A stretch of DNA of 64,000 nt from Paenibacillus guangzhouensis (GCF_009363075.1 NZ_CP045293.1:6433006-6497005); one strand, 5' to 3'. Shown: positions 7,834 to 17,069, numbered from the stretch's first letter. The notes: generated by a model from the letters alone, not told the origin. Program-made: numbers and translations.

Positions 7834-8811
7834 TTACGCCTTCACGGGGATTTTCATCTCCAGCGCCTTATGATAGAATTTCACCCATTTGCCTTTCGCA
7901 TCGGTCATGATTTTCCCTTTCTTATCCATGCTATAGGTATACGGCTTCACCGTAATGAACTTTGCGCCGGAGAGAACAGGAGGGTATACGATCTTGTCTT
8001 GATACTCGTTCAGCGGTTTCCCATTAAAAATATCGATCTTGATCGGCTGCAGCATTTCACCGCGGTCATCGGCGATATCGTAATACATTTTCGTTGCGGT
8101 ATTCCCTTTCGGAATCTTGGCGTTGCTCGGGATAGGCCCAACACTCTTGACTTCCATCAACGTTGTCGTAGAGGTCATCGCAAGCGACAAGACGCTCGAG
8201 CTGAATTTTTGCTCGGTTTTCGTTATTTTCGGCTGGAGGGCGATGCGCTTCTTGGCGATATTCTTGACTGGAATAGGAAGCGTGAAGGCATCCTTGACGT
8301 CGTTGACCTCGGTTTGGAGCGTCAATTCGAATTCATCCGGAAGAAGGTTCGCCCCGGTGCCCTGGTCGATCATGTCAGTAAATTGGATAAGCAGCGTATC
8401 GTCTGACTCACCAGCACTTTTAGGAACCGTCATCATGGAGGACGTGATGGATCGATCGAGCGGCTGCCCATCCACGAGATAAGTCGGAAAACTTACATTC
8501 TTCGCCGTAGTGCCCTTTACCTTCAATACCATCACCAAGCGGATTCCGTCATACATCAGCTCGGACACGCCGAGCGTGACGCCATTCTGAGTTAGACTCA
8601 CATCCTTCACGGTTGTCATGCCTTGCTTGTCAGCGGCCTTCAGCCCTGCGTCTCCCCATTGTTTAAACACATTGTCGTTTGCTGCTTGTGCTGCTGCGAC
8701 CGAGGTGGCGGTCAATGCGCTTCCCGTGATGACGCCTGTCCCGAGAAGAGCTGCTGCACACGTGGCTGCGATGGTTTTTGTGAATAAGGTTAACGATGTG
8801 TTCTTCATCAT
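7834..8811 (-). CDS. Secreted protein, DUF4179/DUF5643-like, unknown function
   Basis: A 325-aa protein with an N-terminal signal peptide: KNTSLTLFTKT followed by an Ala-rich hydrophobic core and possible cleavage near AAAQA at residue 43. The mature part is beta-rich. Segments such as KDVSLTQNGVTLGVSELMYDG and VPKSAGESDDTLLIQFTDM resemble the extracellular beta domains often attached to anti-sigma factors (DUF4179/DUF5643). Here there is no anti-sigma or transmembrane N-terminal part, so it appears to be a free or surface-bound version. It starts at the first of two ATG codons after ATAGGAG. Divergent from the MerR-fusion gene, with the MerR dyad promoter in between. Confidence 0.7.
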   Translation of the reverse strand: MMKNTSLTLFTKTIAATCAAALLGTGVITGSALTATSVAAAQAANDNVFKQWGDAGLKAADKQGMTTVKDVSLTQNGVTLGVSELMYDGIRLVMVLKVKGTTAKNVSFPTYLVDGQPLDRSITSSMMTVPKSAGESDDTLLIQFTDMIDQGTGANLLPDEFELTLQTEVNDVKDAFTLPIPVKNIAKKRIALQPKITKTEQKFSSSVLSLAMTSTTTLMEVKSVGPIPSNAKIPKGNTATKMYYDIADDRGEMLQPIKIDIFNGKPLNEYQDKIVYPPVLSGAKFITVKPYTYSMDKKGKIMTDAKGKWVKFYHKALEMKIPVKA

Positions 8812-8913
8812 ATATTGCTCCTATCTTCGTTGTTGTTCATAGCTATAACAATCTCAACTCCGCCATTTGTGACAGGAAAAGTAAAAAACTTCAGCGATGA
8901 AGTCAAATCATAC

Positions 8914-8944
8914 TTGCAGGTGACCTTACGTCACCGATTACAAT
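8914..8944 (+). promoter_or_regulatory. MerR-type promoter with 19-bp spacer and dyad operator
   Basis: A -35 element TTGCAG (8914-8919) and -10 TACAAT (8939-8944) are separated by 19 bases. The spacer region contains the perfect inverted repeat GGTGAC-CTTAC-GTCACC (8919-8935). Long-spacer promoters with such a dyad are the hallmark of MerR-family activation by DNA untwisting. The downstream gene encodes a MerR protein, so autoregulation is likely. The implied transcript start near 8951 rules out the ATG at 8949 as the start. Confidence 0.85.
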
Positions 8945-8972
8945 AGGAATGACGAGGAGGAGGGGGAACGTG

Positions 8973-10211
8973 ATGCCGGAGGAGCGCCATGACTTCACAA
9001 CGGGTCAACTTGCGAGGCGAACGGGGATGACGCTAAGAACGCTTCGTTACTATGACAAGATTGGATTGCTGAAGCCGTCACAGACGAATCGTGCTGCTGT
9101 GAGGCTCTATAGTAAGGAGGATGTGGCCCGGCTGCACAAGATTCAGATGCTGAAGTACATTGGGCTCACCTTGACTGAGATCGGACAAATCATCCAAGAC
9201 GACGCCACCCCAGAACAGAACCTGAGAAGTTCATTGCAGATGCATAAAGAAATCATCCAATCCCAAATCGCACATTTGCAATACGTGTCCAGAGCCATTG
9301 ATGAAACACTGGGGAAGTTAGATAGACAGGGACAGCAAGTCGACTGGGATGGCGTGGCGGACGTGATGCGAACGATTCATAGGGAGAAGGACTGGAGCGA
9401 GCAATACCATAACGCGGTTCGACTTCAGGCGAGAATGCGGTTGTATGACCAGTTTAGTTCGAACAAGATCGGATGGCACCGGTGGTTCTTCGCGCATCTG
9501 GGCTCGCAGCCCCATCTGAAGGTACTGGAGCTCGGCTGCGGCGATGCGGCCTTATGGCAAAGGAATGCGGACCTTATTCCGGATACGTGGAGCATTACGC
9601 TTACGGATCTATCCGCAGGGATGCTTGAACAGGTGCGGATGAGCTTGGGGGCACACAGCGGACGGTTCAAATTTTTGCTTGTCGACGCCCAGGAGATTCC
9701 TTTCCACGACAACGAGTTCGATATCGTGATCGCCAATCACATGCTGTATCATGTGCTCGACATGAATCGTGCCGTATTCGAGATGCACCGTGTGCTGAAG
9801 CCTGGCGGCTGCTTATATGCCTCAACGATGAGCACGCGTCATCTGCAGGAAATCGAGCAGTTGACTCAAGCTTTCGATCCGCAGATTCGGGTGCTCGACC
9901 CTGTCATGGAGCGCTTCCAGCTCGATAACGGGCGAGATACGCTGCAGACCGCATTCACCGAGATCGAACAGATCCGGTTCGAGGATGACATGCGGGTTGA
10001 TGAGGTGCAGCCGCTCATCCAATACATGACGTCGACGCCGATGAATGCGAGGAAGGTACTCGTCGGCGCCAAGCTCGACCAATTCACATCGTATTTGAAG
10101 GAGAAGATTGCGGAACAAGGCAGCATCTACATCACGAAGGATACGGGATTCTTTTTGGCTAGAAAAACGGGGATACGTACAAGGAGAGATCGAGATGATA
10201 CCGAACATTGA
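8973..10211 (+). CDS. MerR-family regulator fused to a SAM-dependent methyltransferase
   Basis: A 412-aa two-domain protein. Residues about 7-75 form a MerR winged helix ([20 protein letters not shown], then [16 protein letters not shown]), followed by a long dimerisation helix to about 135. From about residue 160 comes a class-I methyltransferase: motif [10 protein letters not shown] near 185, [29 protein letters not shown], and [13 protein letters not shown]. The methyltransferase takes the place of the usual effector domain and could methylate, or sense, a small toxic compound. Start: ATG 8973 (or GTG 8970) follows GAGGAGGAGGGGG; the upstream ATG at 8949 precedes the likely transcript start. 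The 3' end overlaps the Nudix gene by 17 bases. Confidence 0.9.
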   Translation: MPEERHDFTTGQLARRTGMTLRTLRYYDKIGLLKPSQTNRAAVRLYSKEDVARLHKIQMLKYIGLTLTEIGQIIQDDATPEQNLRSSLQMHKEIIQSQIAHLQYVSRAIDETLGKLDRQGQQVDWDGVADVMRTIHREKDWSEQYHNAVRLQARMRLYDQFSSNKIGWHRWFFAHLGSQPHLKVLELGCGDAALWQRNADLIPDTWSITLTDLSAGMLEQVRMSLGAHSGRFKFLLVDAQEIPFHDNEFDIVIANHMLYHVLDMNRAVFEMHRVLKPGGCLYASTMSTRHLQEIEQLTQAFDPQIRVLDPVMERFQLDNGRDTLQTAFTEIEQIRFEDDMRVDEVQPLIQYMTSTPMNARKVLVGAKLDQFTSYLKEKIAEQGSIYITKDTGFFLARKTGIRTRRDRDDTEH

Positions 10212-11151
10212 AATCGTGAAAGAAGAGATTTTATCGGACAATTGGTATGTGTTGAAAAAAATGACCTTTAAGTATCAGAAGCGTGATGGCAGCTGGGAAA
10301 CGCAAGCGAGAGAGGCGTATGACCGTGGCAACGGCGCTGTGATTCTGCTATATAACCGTGCGAAGCAGACCGTCATTCTGACCAGGCAATTTCGAATGCC
10401 GACGTATATGAACGGCAATGCGACGGGGATGCTGATTGAGGCTTGTGCGGGATTGCTGGATCAGGACTCGCCGGAGGACTGCATTCGCCGTGAGACGGAA
10501 GAGGAGACCGGCTACCGCGTATCGAACGTGCAGAAGATTGGGGAGGCTTATATGTCCCCAGGATCGGTGACGGAAATCCTTCACTTCTTCGTGGCGGAAT
10601 ATACGCCGCATATGCAGATAGGTGAGGGCGGAGGCGTTGAAGTCGAACAGGAAGAGATCGAAGTGCTCGAGCTGCCCTTCGGACACGCTCTGAATATGGT
10701 GGCAACGGGTGAAATACGGGATGCGAAGACGATCATGCTGCTTCAGCATGTCCAGCTGCACGGGCTGTTGCTGCCTGAGAGCGGGCCGCAGCATATTCTT
10801 ATCGCGGGGCCTTATCGTTCGAATACGGGGGACGATCCGGAGCGGATCATGGCCAATATGCGGCTGATGAATGAGGCGGCCTTGCGCGTGTATGAGATGG
10901 GCCATCTGCCGGTACTCGGCGAATGGTACGCGCTCCCGCTCATGGAGACTGCCGGTTCCCGCCAAATCGGGGACGAGATATTCGAGCGCATGTTCCACCC
11001 TTCTGCCGTGCGGCTGTTATCCCACTGTGATGCCGTGCTTCGAATCGGAGGGCCGTCCAAGGGTGCGGACGAGATGGTCAGTACGGCTGAGGCCAAAGGG
11101 AAGAGGGTATACCGCGATATCAGTGAAATCCCTGCACTGGCGCTTAGGTAG
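10195..11151 (+). CDS. Nudix hydrolase (NudK/AdpP-like) fused to a DUF4406-like domain
   Basis: A 318-aa fusion. Residues 1-190 resemble GDP-mannose/ADP-ribose pyrophosphatases: [12 protein letters not shown], the [12 protein letters not shown] segment, and a Nudix box at about 86-107 with intact catalytic core RETEEETGY. The first Glu of the consensus box (G-x5-E) is Ser here. Residues from about 201 form a second Rossmann-like domain starting ILIAGPYRS and ending [18 protein letters not shown]. This resembles DUF4406 and the nucleoside 2-deoxyribosyltransferase fold. The pair suggests sequential processing of a nucleotide-sugar or modified nucleotide. ATG at 10195 follows AAGGAGAG and lies inside the end of the MerR-methyltransferase gene, so the two are translationally coupled. 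Confidence 0.85.
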   Translation: MIPNIEIVKEEILSDNWYVLKKMTFKYQKRDGSWETQAREAYDRGNGAVILLYNRAKQTVILTRQFRMPTYMNGNATGMLIEACAGLLDQDSPEDCIRRETEEETGYRVSNVQKIGEAYMSPGSVTEILHFFVAEYTPHMQIGEGGGVEVEQEEIEVLELPFGHALNMVATGEIRDAKTIMLLQHVQLHGLLLPESGPQHILIAGPYRSNTGDDPERIMANMRLMNEAALRVYEMGHLPVLGEWYALPLMETAGSRQIGDEIFERMFHPSAVRLLSHCDAVLRIGGPSKGADEMVSTAEAKGKRVYRDISEIPALALR

Positions 11152-11164
11152 ATGTCGTGTCAAT

Positions 11165-11211
11165 AAAAAGCAGCCCACAACTGGAACAATACAGTCTTGC
11201 GCTGCTTTTTT
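11165..11211. terminator. Intrinsic terminator after the Nudix gene
   Basis: AAAAAGCAGC pairs with GCTGCTTTTTT across a 27-base loop; it serves the converging genes on both sides. Confidence 0.6.
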
Positions 11212-11222
11212 CTGTTACGCCA

Positions 11223-11651
11223 TTAGGTTCTCGTTTGAACGGCTAGCCCACTGAAAGAAATCGGGCCAACCACATCAGCTCTGGTATTTGCGGTTAGATT
11301 TTCTGCGGTTACGCTATAGACATGACGACCCGATCTTACATTTCGATCAATCGCCTGAAAGGTAACAGCATAGTTTTGTTCCGAACCAACGGATTCAATA
11401 CCTTGTTGTGTATTAAAAATCTCTACGCCGTCACGGAAGACTCTAAAGAGAATTTGAGCAATACCGGTAACTCCCCGTACACCAATCGTTGCAACTAATT
11501 CAACCCGATTCGGCCTGGCATTGACAGCTGGGATTCTTAATTGAATGCTTGCTAGACGAGACTTCGCTGGTGAACGTCTGATCGTAAAGGACGTTGCTAA
11601 GTTGAATTTACGACGCGGCTGGACGGCAGCTTTATCGAGAATACGGACCAA
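11223..11651 (-). CDS. Spore-surface/exosporium-protein-C-like protein
   Basis: A 142-aa soluble beta-rich protein without signal peptide. The pattern of LASIQLRIP, RPNRVELVATIGVRGVTG, QILFRVFRDGVEIF and VVGPISFSGLA recalls a group of Bacillales proteins annotated as exosporium protein C or related spore-surface proteins, made in the mother cell. I recognise the group only from general pattern, so the call is tentative. It starts with TTG at 11651, supported by GAGGAG eight bases upstream; no ATG or GTG alternative is well placed. It is monocistronic. Confidence 0.5.
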   Translation of the reverse strand: MVRILDKAAVQPRRKFNLATSFTIRRSPAKSRLASIQLRIPAVNARPNRVELVATIGVRGVTGIAQILFRVFRDGVEIFNTQQGIESVGSEQNYAVTFQAIDRNVRSGRHVYSVTAENLTANTRADVVGPISFSGLAVQTRT

Positions 11652-11715
11652 AAAATCATCTCCTCACGTATGATAATCTCACAATATGTTGGTCAGAAGG
11701 AGAGTGATTGGGCGA

Positions 11716-11877
11716 ATGATGATGAAACAATTCGAAGGGAATAGGGTTATGATCTGCTCAATCTGTGGTAGAATAACGAAGGATAATAACTCTTACACAT
11801 TCAATTGGAGAAGTAGGGGTCGTATGAGAGCCCTACTTCTTTTATCATTTGAAGATGAAGTACTGGATATCACATAA
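11716..11877 (+). CDS. Possible small leader ORF (53 aa) before the acetyltransferase
   Basis: A short frame starting at a run of three ATG codons after AAGGAGAG. It encodes a basic peptide with CSICGR. The frame reads through a terminator hairpin at 11810-11846 and stops 11 bases before the acetyltransferase start. It may be a translated leader, or simply chance coding in an untranslated leader. Confidence 0.25.
   Translation: MMMKQFEGNRVMICSICGRITKDNNSYTFNWRSRGRMRALLLLSFEDEVLDIT
11810..11846 (+). terminator. Terminator-like hairpin in the acetyltransferase leader
   Basis: GAAGTAGGG (11810-11818) pairs with CCCTACTTC (11831-11839) and is followed by TTTT. It lies about 40 bases upstream of the acetyltransferase start, so it could act as an attenuator of that gene. 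Confidence 0.5.
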
Positions 11878-11888
11878 GGAGAACAGTT

Positions 11889-12365
11889 ATGCCAACGATT
11901 ATTGCAAAGCCATTTGACCAAGAGATGCAGCGATGCCTCAGTGAGATTACATCTGCGTATCACGCAGGAGAATTGAGCTCGAAAGAGCTGTCGGAATTAC
12001 CGGAAGAAATCTATATCATTGAAGCGGGTAATACGATGGCTGGCTACTGTGTCGTATGGGAATACGAGAACGGGAATCAGCTGATTCAGAAAGCCGAACA
12101 AGATTATTTTAGTCCCGATGAGCGTTATTTGGAGAAGGATTTCTATATCGATATCAAGTCGAAGAAGGATTTTATCTTTATTGAGGCCTTGGATGTGCTT
12201 AGAGAATATGAGAGCAATGGTTACGGCGCTGCCCTCGTCAATTGGCTCAAAGCCAAGTATCCGAACAAGCGAATGTATGTCTATTCCCTGGACAAATCAC
12301 GGAATTTTTGGTTCAAGCAAAATTTCGAAGCACTGGGAAGCACGCCATGGATGACCTTTAATTAA
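11889..12365 (+). CDS. GNAT-family N-acetyltransferase
   Basis: A 158-aa protein of the GCN5-related acetyltransferase superfamily, transferring an acetyl group from acetyl-CoA to an amine. Visible features are an N-terminal helix pair, the beta-strand block IYIIEAGNTMAGYCVVWEYE, the strand FIFIEALDVLREYESNGYGAALVNWLK holding the acetyl-CoA loop (the R/Q-x-x-G-x-G/A signature appears as ESNGYG), and a C-terminal strand-helix YVYSLDKSRNFWFKQNFEALG. The substrate is not predictable. The start ATG has AAGGAGAAC seven bases upstream. It may be controlled by the attenuator-like hairpin before it, and the next small gene follows 39 bases later. Confidence 0.8.
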   Translation: MPTIIAKPFDQEMQRCLSEITSAYHAGELSSKELSELPEEIYIIEAGNTMAGYCVVWEYENGNQLIQKAEQDYFSPDERYLEKDFYIDIKSKKDFIFIEALDVLREYESNGYGAALVNWLKAKYPNKRMYVYSLDKSRNFWFKQNFEALGSTPWMTFN

Positions 12366-12404
12366 GGTATCCTGCATCATCAAATTTAACTGAGGAGTGA
12401 TCGT

Positions 12405-12710
12405 CTGAGAAAGCATAAACCGATGTCGTTTGACGAACTATTGAAAGAGTTGCAAGGACAAAAGTCCGAGGAGGAAGCGCTGAAGGAAGCATCGCTCGAA
12501 GCCTTGTTCAATGATGCATTCATGAACGAACATTCACGTTGCGAAAGCTTTGAGGCGTTCCTAGCGAAGGGTAACTTCCAAGTAAGCACGCGGGAAGATA
12601 TCGATAACCTGCCTGAAGAGCTGTTTGATCGGCATGTTGCGAGGGAGACGGATTTCCCGAATTGGACATCCATGCTGGATACAGCGACTTCGACACATCA
12701 GGGTCATTAA
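12405..12710 (+). CDS. Small acidic protein of unknown function, probable CTG start
   Basis: A 101-aa acidic, helical, soluble protein with no recognised domain. It contains MSFDELLKELQGQKSEEEAL and a short C-terminal part with NLPEELFDRHVARE. The first ATG (12423) has no ribosome site within range, whereas GAGGAG at 12392-12397 is seven bases before an in-frame CTG at 12405. Starting there adds MRKHKP, a basic N-terminus that looks natural. A non-standard CTG start is therefore proposed. It is probably co-transcribed with the acetyltransferase upstream and is followed by a strong terminator. Confidence 0.55.
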   Translation: MRKHKPMSFDELLKELQGQKSEEEALKEASLEALFNDAFMNEHSRCESFEAFLAKGNFQVSTREDIDNLPEELFDRHVARETDFPNWTSMLDTATSTHQGH

Positions 12711-12715
12711 GATAA

Positions 12716-12747
12716 GGTCAGCCAGATCATACTGGTTGGCCTTTTTT
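12716..12747 (+). terminator. Intrinsic terminator
   Basis: GGTCAGCCAG pairs with CTGGTTGGCC and is followed by six T, ending the acetyltransferase/small-protein transcript. Confidence 0.9.
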
Positions 12748-12804
12748 CGTTCGGCAACAAGCAATGGTTAATGATTAATCATCACTTAGATAGGCCTAAC
12801 GCAG

Positions 12805-12829
12805 GGCATCTACCGCAGATGTCTTTTTT
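12805..12829 (+). terminator. Second weak terminator-like hairpin
   Basis: GGCATCT pairs with AGATGTC (one G-T pair) and is followed by TTTTT. No gene lies between this and the terminator at 12716. It may be a back-up terminator or the end of an unannotated short RNA. The rest of 12830-12998 shows nothing else. Confidence 0.4.
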
Positions 12830-12998
12830 ATTCGCTAAGTTTCATCATTAAATAACAGTATTCGACAGCAATCCTGAATATTTACTTAGTTCTTACAGCC
12901 GATGGTGAGAATTATGACTTGTATGGCAAAGTATAACCAATCACATCTTGTAACCGCATTCACAATCTAGTATTTCATCCAAATTGGGAGGGAAATGA

Positions 12999-15616
12999 AT
13001 GAAACGAAACAGGAGACAAGGCGTTGCCGCCGCTGTTGCATTGTTGCTGGTGCTGCTATGGCTGCCGACAGCCGAAGCAGCTAAGGACAAGCCTGAAATG
13101 CGAAATCTCGCAGCGGGTATCGGCTATACGTGGTCGGAGCAGCCAGAGCCAAGCTATGGGGATACGGGCAATAAATTAACGGATGGGAAGTACGGAACAA
13201 CGGTCTTCTCCGATCCGGCCTGGGCAGGTCATCTTCGTAAGTCTACCCGCAGCGTCATCTTCGACCTCGGGGAGAAGAAATCAATTGGTCGGATTCAGGC
13301 ACATTTTCTTCAAGATTCATCGGTTGGGATCGCTTATCCAAATACGGTATCCATGTACGTCTCGAATGACGGCGCGCAGTGGGGGAATCTTGCGCACATC
13401 CCTAGCCGTGAAGTGCGATGGGCCGATGTCCCGGCGAGCACCCAGGATTATGTCTGGGACGGCAGCAAGGACGGCTTAGGCCAGCATCATCCGAATGCCA
13501 CGATGGCGTATGCCCAATATGTCAAAGTAACGTTCACCACCGATGTGTTCGTGTTTGTGGATGAGATTGAGATCTGGGGGACGGATGGCAAAGGGAACAA
13601 AACCAAACAAGTAACCGCGGATCGTCTTGCGTATCAAGAGCCGGGGAGAGCGACAGGCGGCATGCGCGACCTCGTCTTGCTGAACAACGGGAACGGATCG
13701 GGAAGCTGGACGAAAGATGCCCTCATGCCGTATATCAGCTACGTGAACCAACAAGGCGAACCGCAGGATTGGCTGTTCGACGGGGTACTCTTCCAAAGCG
13801 TATTGTCGACGAGCGGGAAGGACTTCACGAAAGGGACAGCGACTTTAAGTGATTGGACGGCATATCTGGACAGGATATTCGCGGAGCAAGGGGATCTGCA
13901 GCAGTTGAACGAAGCTGTAATCGAAGCCGGGGTGAAGCTGGGGGACCGAGGCCATAAGGTGAAGGTCGTACTGATGATGCCGAATCCCGGCGATACGTTA
14001 ACGGATTTTGGCGATGTGGATGGCGACGGCATGACGGAGAATTTCAATTCCGCCGTCATTGGTGCGGATGCGGCTTACGCGAATAAGCAAAAGGCGGTCA
14101 CGTGGTGGATCCAGCAGATCAAGCAGCGGTGGAAAGAGGAGAAGTATGGGAAGCTGAAGCTGAACGGCATTTATTGGGGCAGCAAAGCATCAGCATGACC
14201 GACCCGAACGAACCGAATGTGATCCAAGACACGAGTAAGCAAGCACATAAGAAGGATCTGAACTTCTATTGGATCTCGAGCTTCCAAGGCCATCGGAACT
14301 TTGATTGGGAGGCGCTGGGCTTCGACGCTGCGTTGTTAGAGCCAAGTGCTTACAACGCAGCATCGGTGACACAGCGTATGGAGGATACGGTGGGGTTAGC
14401 TAAGCAATACCGTATGGGGATTGAACTGGAGTTCGATGATCAGATCAATACTGATACGGATAAGCGGGAGCGGTATATTCAGACGCTGAATGGCGGTATC
14501 GATTATGGCTATATGAGTAAGGCCGCCTTTAAGGTCTATGATCAAGGCAGCAACCGTGCGTTGCTGGGCAGCGCCAAGAGCTCAGACCCGATGGCGCGGC
14601 AGAATTACGATCTGATGTATCAGTTCGTGACTGGGACGTATGCGAAGCCAAGGCCTTGCACGAAGCAGCCGGAAGGTCCTGTGGCGCCCAATGCGGCGCA
14701 ATACGTCGTGAAATGCGGTACCGAGATCACGATTGCCTCCAAGTACAATGACCGGAGCGATCTATGGATCGTATTCGATCGGTTCGGCGCGAATAAGCTT
14801 GAGGGACTCAAGGAATGGCGATTAGCCGAAAATACGGGGTCGAACGTAAATCCAGACCTGTCTCGTCCATCGACCATGCTGCAGGCGGATATATCCGACT
14901 GGATCGGGCCTTATGTGGTGCGGGCGAACGCGAACGGCAATGACAACCCGTGGGACTTCACGGGAGGCAATCACAACTACGATGGCGGCAGCAATAGCTC
15001 ACATACGGGTACGACAGCATCGTTCCGCGTATGGGCTGACGGCGTGGAAGTCCAGGACGGCAGCGTGACGGCGAGCGTCTATACGAAGATCGAAGTAGTT
15101 AACTTGATCCAAGCCTATAACACGAAGGTGGCGGATGGCTCCGGAAGACCTGTGCTGCGGGAAACCGTCACGTATGAGGTTTCGAACGGACACGTGCAGG
15201 TGCATACCGAGATCGAAGCGCTGGAAGACATCACGTTCGATACGTATTACGGACTTCAGTCCGTGAATGGGGCATGGAATGATACGGTTCGCTATTTCGC
15301 GGGCGATCAGGAGGTCGCGTCCAGCCCGGCGGGCATGTATAGCGATTCGGGCACGAAGGCGGCGAACCCGAACGTGGATAGCTACTTGCTCAGCTCCGGC
15401 GATCAAGGCGGGTTCAAGCATATGCTGCGTGTACGGCTTGATCGGCAGTATGGACTCGGCGTGTTAGCGAATCTAGCAGATCACCTGCCGGTCATTTTCA
15501 CGCAGGAATACGGCAAGACCTATTTCCTGCAGATCAAAGGGACGACACCGGAACTGAAGCAGGGCGAGAAATTCCAATGGCAAGGAAGTTATGACTTCTA
15601 CGCCGAGAATCTATAA
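12999..15616 (+). pseudogene. Secreted DUF4855-type protein with discoidin-like N-terminus, frameshifted
   Basis: Two overlapping frames (12999-14198 and about 14177-15616) join into one protein of about 872 aa. A signal peptide ends near AEAA (residue 27). Residues about 35-195 resemble an F5/8C/discoidin carbohydrate-binding domain (NLAAGIGYTW, KLTDGKYGT, YVKVTFTTDVFVFVDEIEIWG). DUF4855 follows from about 205 to 550 (RDLVLLNNG, WLFDGVLF, NGIYW, then DPNEPNV and WISSF in the new frame), then a beta-rich C-terminal domain. The break is at TAT TGG GGC AGC (14172-14183). One extra G in the GGGG run would restore YWGQQSISMTDP, so a single-base deletion or a sequencing error is likely. Both halves keep family-like sequence, so the event is recent or artificial. 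The role is unknown but probably glycan-related. The start follows GGGAGGGAA. Confidence 0.8.
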
Positions 15617-15629
15617 TCATATCGCAAAG

Positions 15630-15661
15630 CGCACGGCTCAATATGAGACCGTGCGTTTTTT
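15630..15661 (+). terminator. Intrinsic terminator after the DUF4855 gene
   Basis: CGCACGG pairs with CCGTGCG, followed by six T. An outer pair ATCGCAAA/TTTGCGAT extends the stem. Confidence 0.88.
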
Positions 15662-15822
15662 GCGATATGCTGCATAACCTCCGATGCCATTTTCTAGCAC
15701 AACCCCTTCTCATATTAATTTCAGATTCTAGCGTTATACTCGGTTTCATTAAGAAGCCTAACCAGTGAGGTGAACCGCTGATTTGGCAGGAGAAAGGCAA
15801 GCTGGAAGGAAGGGGATGTCCT

Positions 15823-16107
15823 ATGAATCGTAATGCCACCAAATGGATTATCGGCGTTTCAAGCGTAGCACTTTTTACGGGCCTACTCTATGTAGAAGGC
15901 GAGATGAACAAGAAAAATAATGAAGCAGGCATGGAGTTCAACTGCGATTCGAGCGGCTTCGGCAGCAGTCAAAGTGAAAGCTGGACCCCATGTACGGATC
16001 AGGTTCAGCAACAAGGTCAGCAGCAGGATCAGCAGGAATATACGATCATTCCAAAAACGGACTCACAGCCAAGAGAGCGTAGTTCATTTCGAACAAGGAG
16101 ATCCTAG
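15823..16107 (+). CDS. Small single-TM protein of the apbE operon, unknown function
   Basis: A 94-aa protein. Residues 8-24 form one membrane segment (WIIGVSSVALFTGLLYV) after a basic N-terminus, so the rest is likely outside the cell. The exterior part has two cysteines (residues 41 and 57) flanking a Ser/Gly-rich stretch SSGFGSSQSES, then a Gln-rich tail. It does not match the known ApbE acceptor consensus (D-x-x-T/S-G-A-T/S), but the gene sits two bases before apbE, making it a candidate flavin acceptor or redox partner. No homologue is recognised. The start ATG has AAGGGG upstream. Confidence 0.65.
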   Translation: MNRNATKWIIGVSSVALFTGLLYVEGEMNKKNNEAGMEFNCDSSGFGSSQSESWTPCTDQVQQQGQQQDQQEYTIIPKTDSQPRERSSFRTRRS

Positions 16108-16109
16108 GG

Positions 16110-17069
16110 ATGGAGACCCGATTTCGTGCCATGAATACGGAGATTGCCGTAACCATCAACGAATTGCACGGTCATGACGATTGGGCGGCGCAAGTTCAGC
16201 AGTCGTTCAGGGATATGGAAATGACGGCCTCGCGTTTCGTGGCGGACAGCGAATTGTCACGCTGGAATGCGGCGCCAGTCGGAATGCCGTATGCATTATC
16301 GAAGCGGCTCTATGAACTCACAGCCTATGCGTGGCAATGTGCAAGAAAGACCGATTTCCGGTTTCATCCCTGCGTCGGCTCCACGCTCGCGCAGTTCGGC
16401 TACGACCGATCCTTCGAGAAGCTGCAGCGTACGGATGAGGAGCTGTCAGCAGGGCAGCAGGCGACGCTGCTTGCTATGGGCAGTAGTGAAAGGCGCCATC
16501 TGCAACCTGAAATATTGGGATTTTCGGAGCATGATCTGACGATTACTAAACATATCTCTGCAGATATCGATCTGGGAGGGATCGGGAAGGGCTGGACGGT
16601 GGATCAGGTCTATCATATGCTTCGGGACGATTACGGTGTTCATTCCGGTGTCATCGACGCAGGCGGGGATATGCGCGTTTGGGGTGAAGGAACGCCTTGG
16701 CAGATCGGCGTTCAGCATCCGTCGGATGAAGACCGTGAGCTCGTTCAGTTATGGATGAAGCAGGGGGCGATCGCTACTTCCAATGTCCTGTATCGACGCT
16801 GGCAGCATCATGGGCAACTCTACCATCATATTATCGATGGGCGTACGCTGCAGCCGGCGAACTCGGATATCGTGCAAGCCACGGTGCTCGCGCCGACGAC
16901 AGCGTTAGCGGAGGTGGTGTCGAAGGTGATCTGCATGCTTCCTTCTTCGGAAGTGAACGCTTGGGTCGCTTCGCATTTTGCAGGGGTCGGATATCTTTTC
17001 CTCACGAGAGAAGACGAAATCAAGCTGAATCGGGAAGTGAAACATTACGTGGAGGAGCTGAATTGGTAA
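16110..17069 (+). CDS. apbE: FAD:protein FMN transferase (ApbE)
   Basis: A 319-aa flavinyltransferase that splits FAD and attaches FMN covalently to Thr/Ser of target proteins. Motifs are FRAMNTEI at the N-terminus, ASRFVADSELSRWN, the FAD-binding loop DLGGIGKGW near residue 153, DAGGDMRVWG near 183, and HHIIDGRT near 239 with the Mg-binding region ATSNVLYRR before it. Many ApbE proteins are exported lipoproteins, but this one has no signal peptide or lipobox, which suggests action on the cytoplasmic side. It lies two bases after the small TM gene and overlaps the heme-protein gene by one base (TAATG), so the three are one transcription and translation unit. Confidence 0.92.
   Translation: METRFRAMNTEIAVTINELHGHDDWAAQVQQSFRDMEMTASRFVADSELSRWNAAPVGMPYALSKRLYELTAYAWQCARKTDFRFHPCVGSTLAQFGYDRSFEKLQRTDEELSAGQQATLLAMGSSERRHLQPEILGFSEHDLTITKHISADIDLGGIGKGWTVDQVYHMLRDDYGVHSGVIDAGGDMRVWGEGTPWQIGVQHPSDEDRELVQLWMKQGAIATSNVLYRRWQHHGQLYHHIIDGRTLQPANSDIVQATVLAPTTALAEVVSKVICMLPSSEVNAWVASHFAGVGYLFLTREDEIKLNREVKHYVEELNW

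Noticed and set aside
8949..8951. ATG at 8949 as start of the MerR fusion
   Set aside because: It lies at or before the predicted transcript start, and the ribosome site is downstream of it.
14171..14183. Programmed -1 frameshift at TTATTGGGGC
   Set aside because: No X-XXY-YYZ slippery heptamer and no recognisable downstream pseudoknot; a one-base change is simpler.
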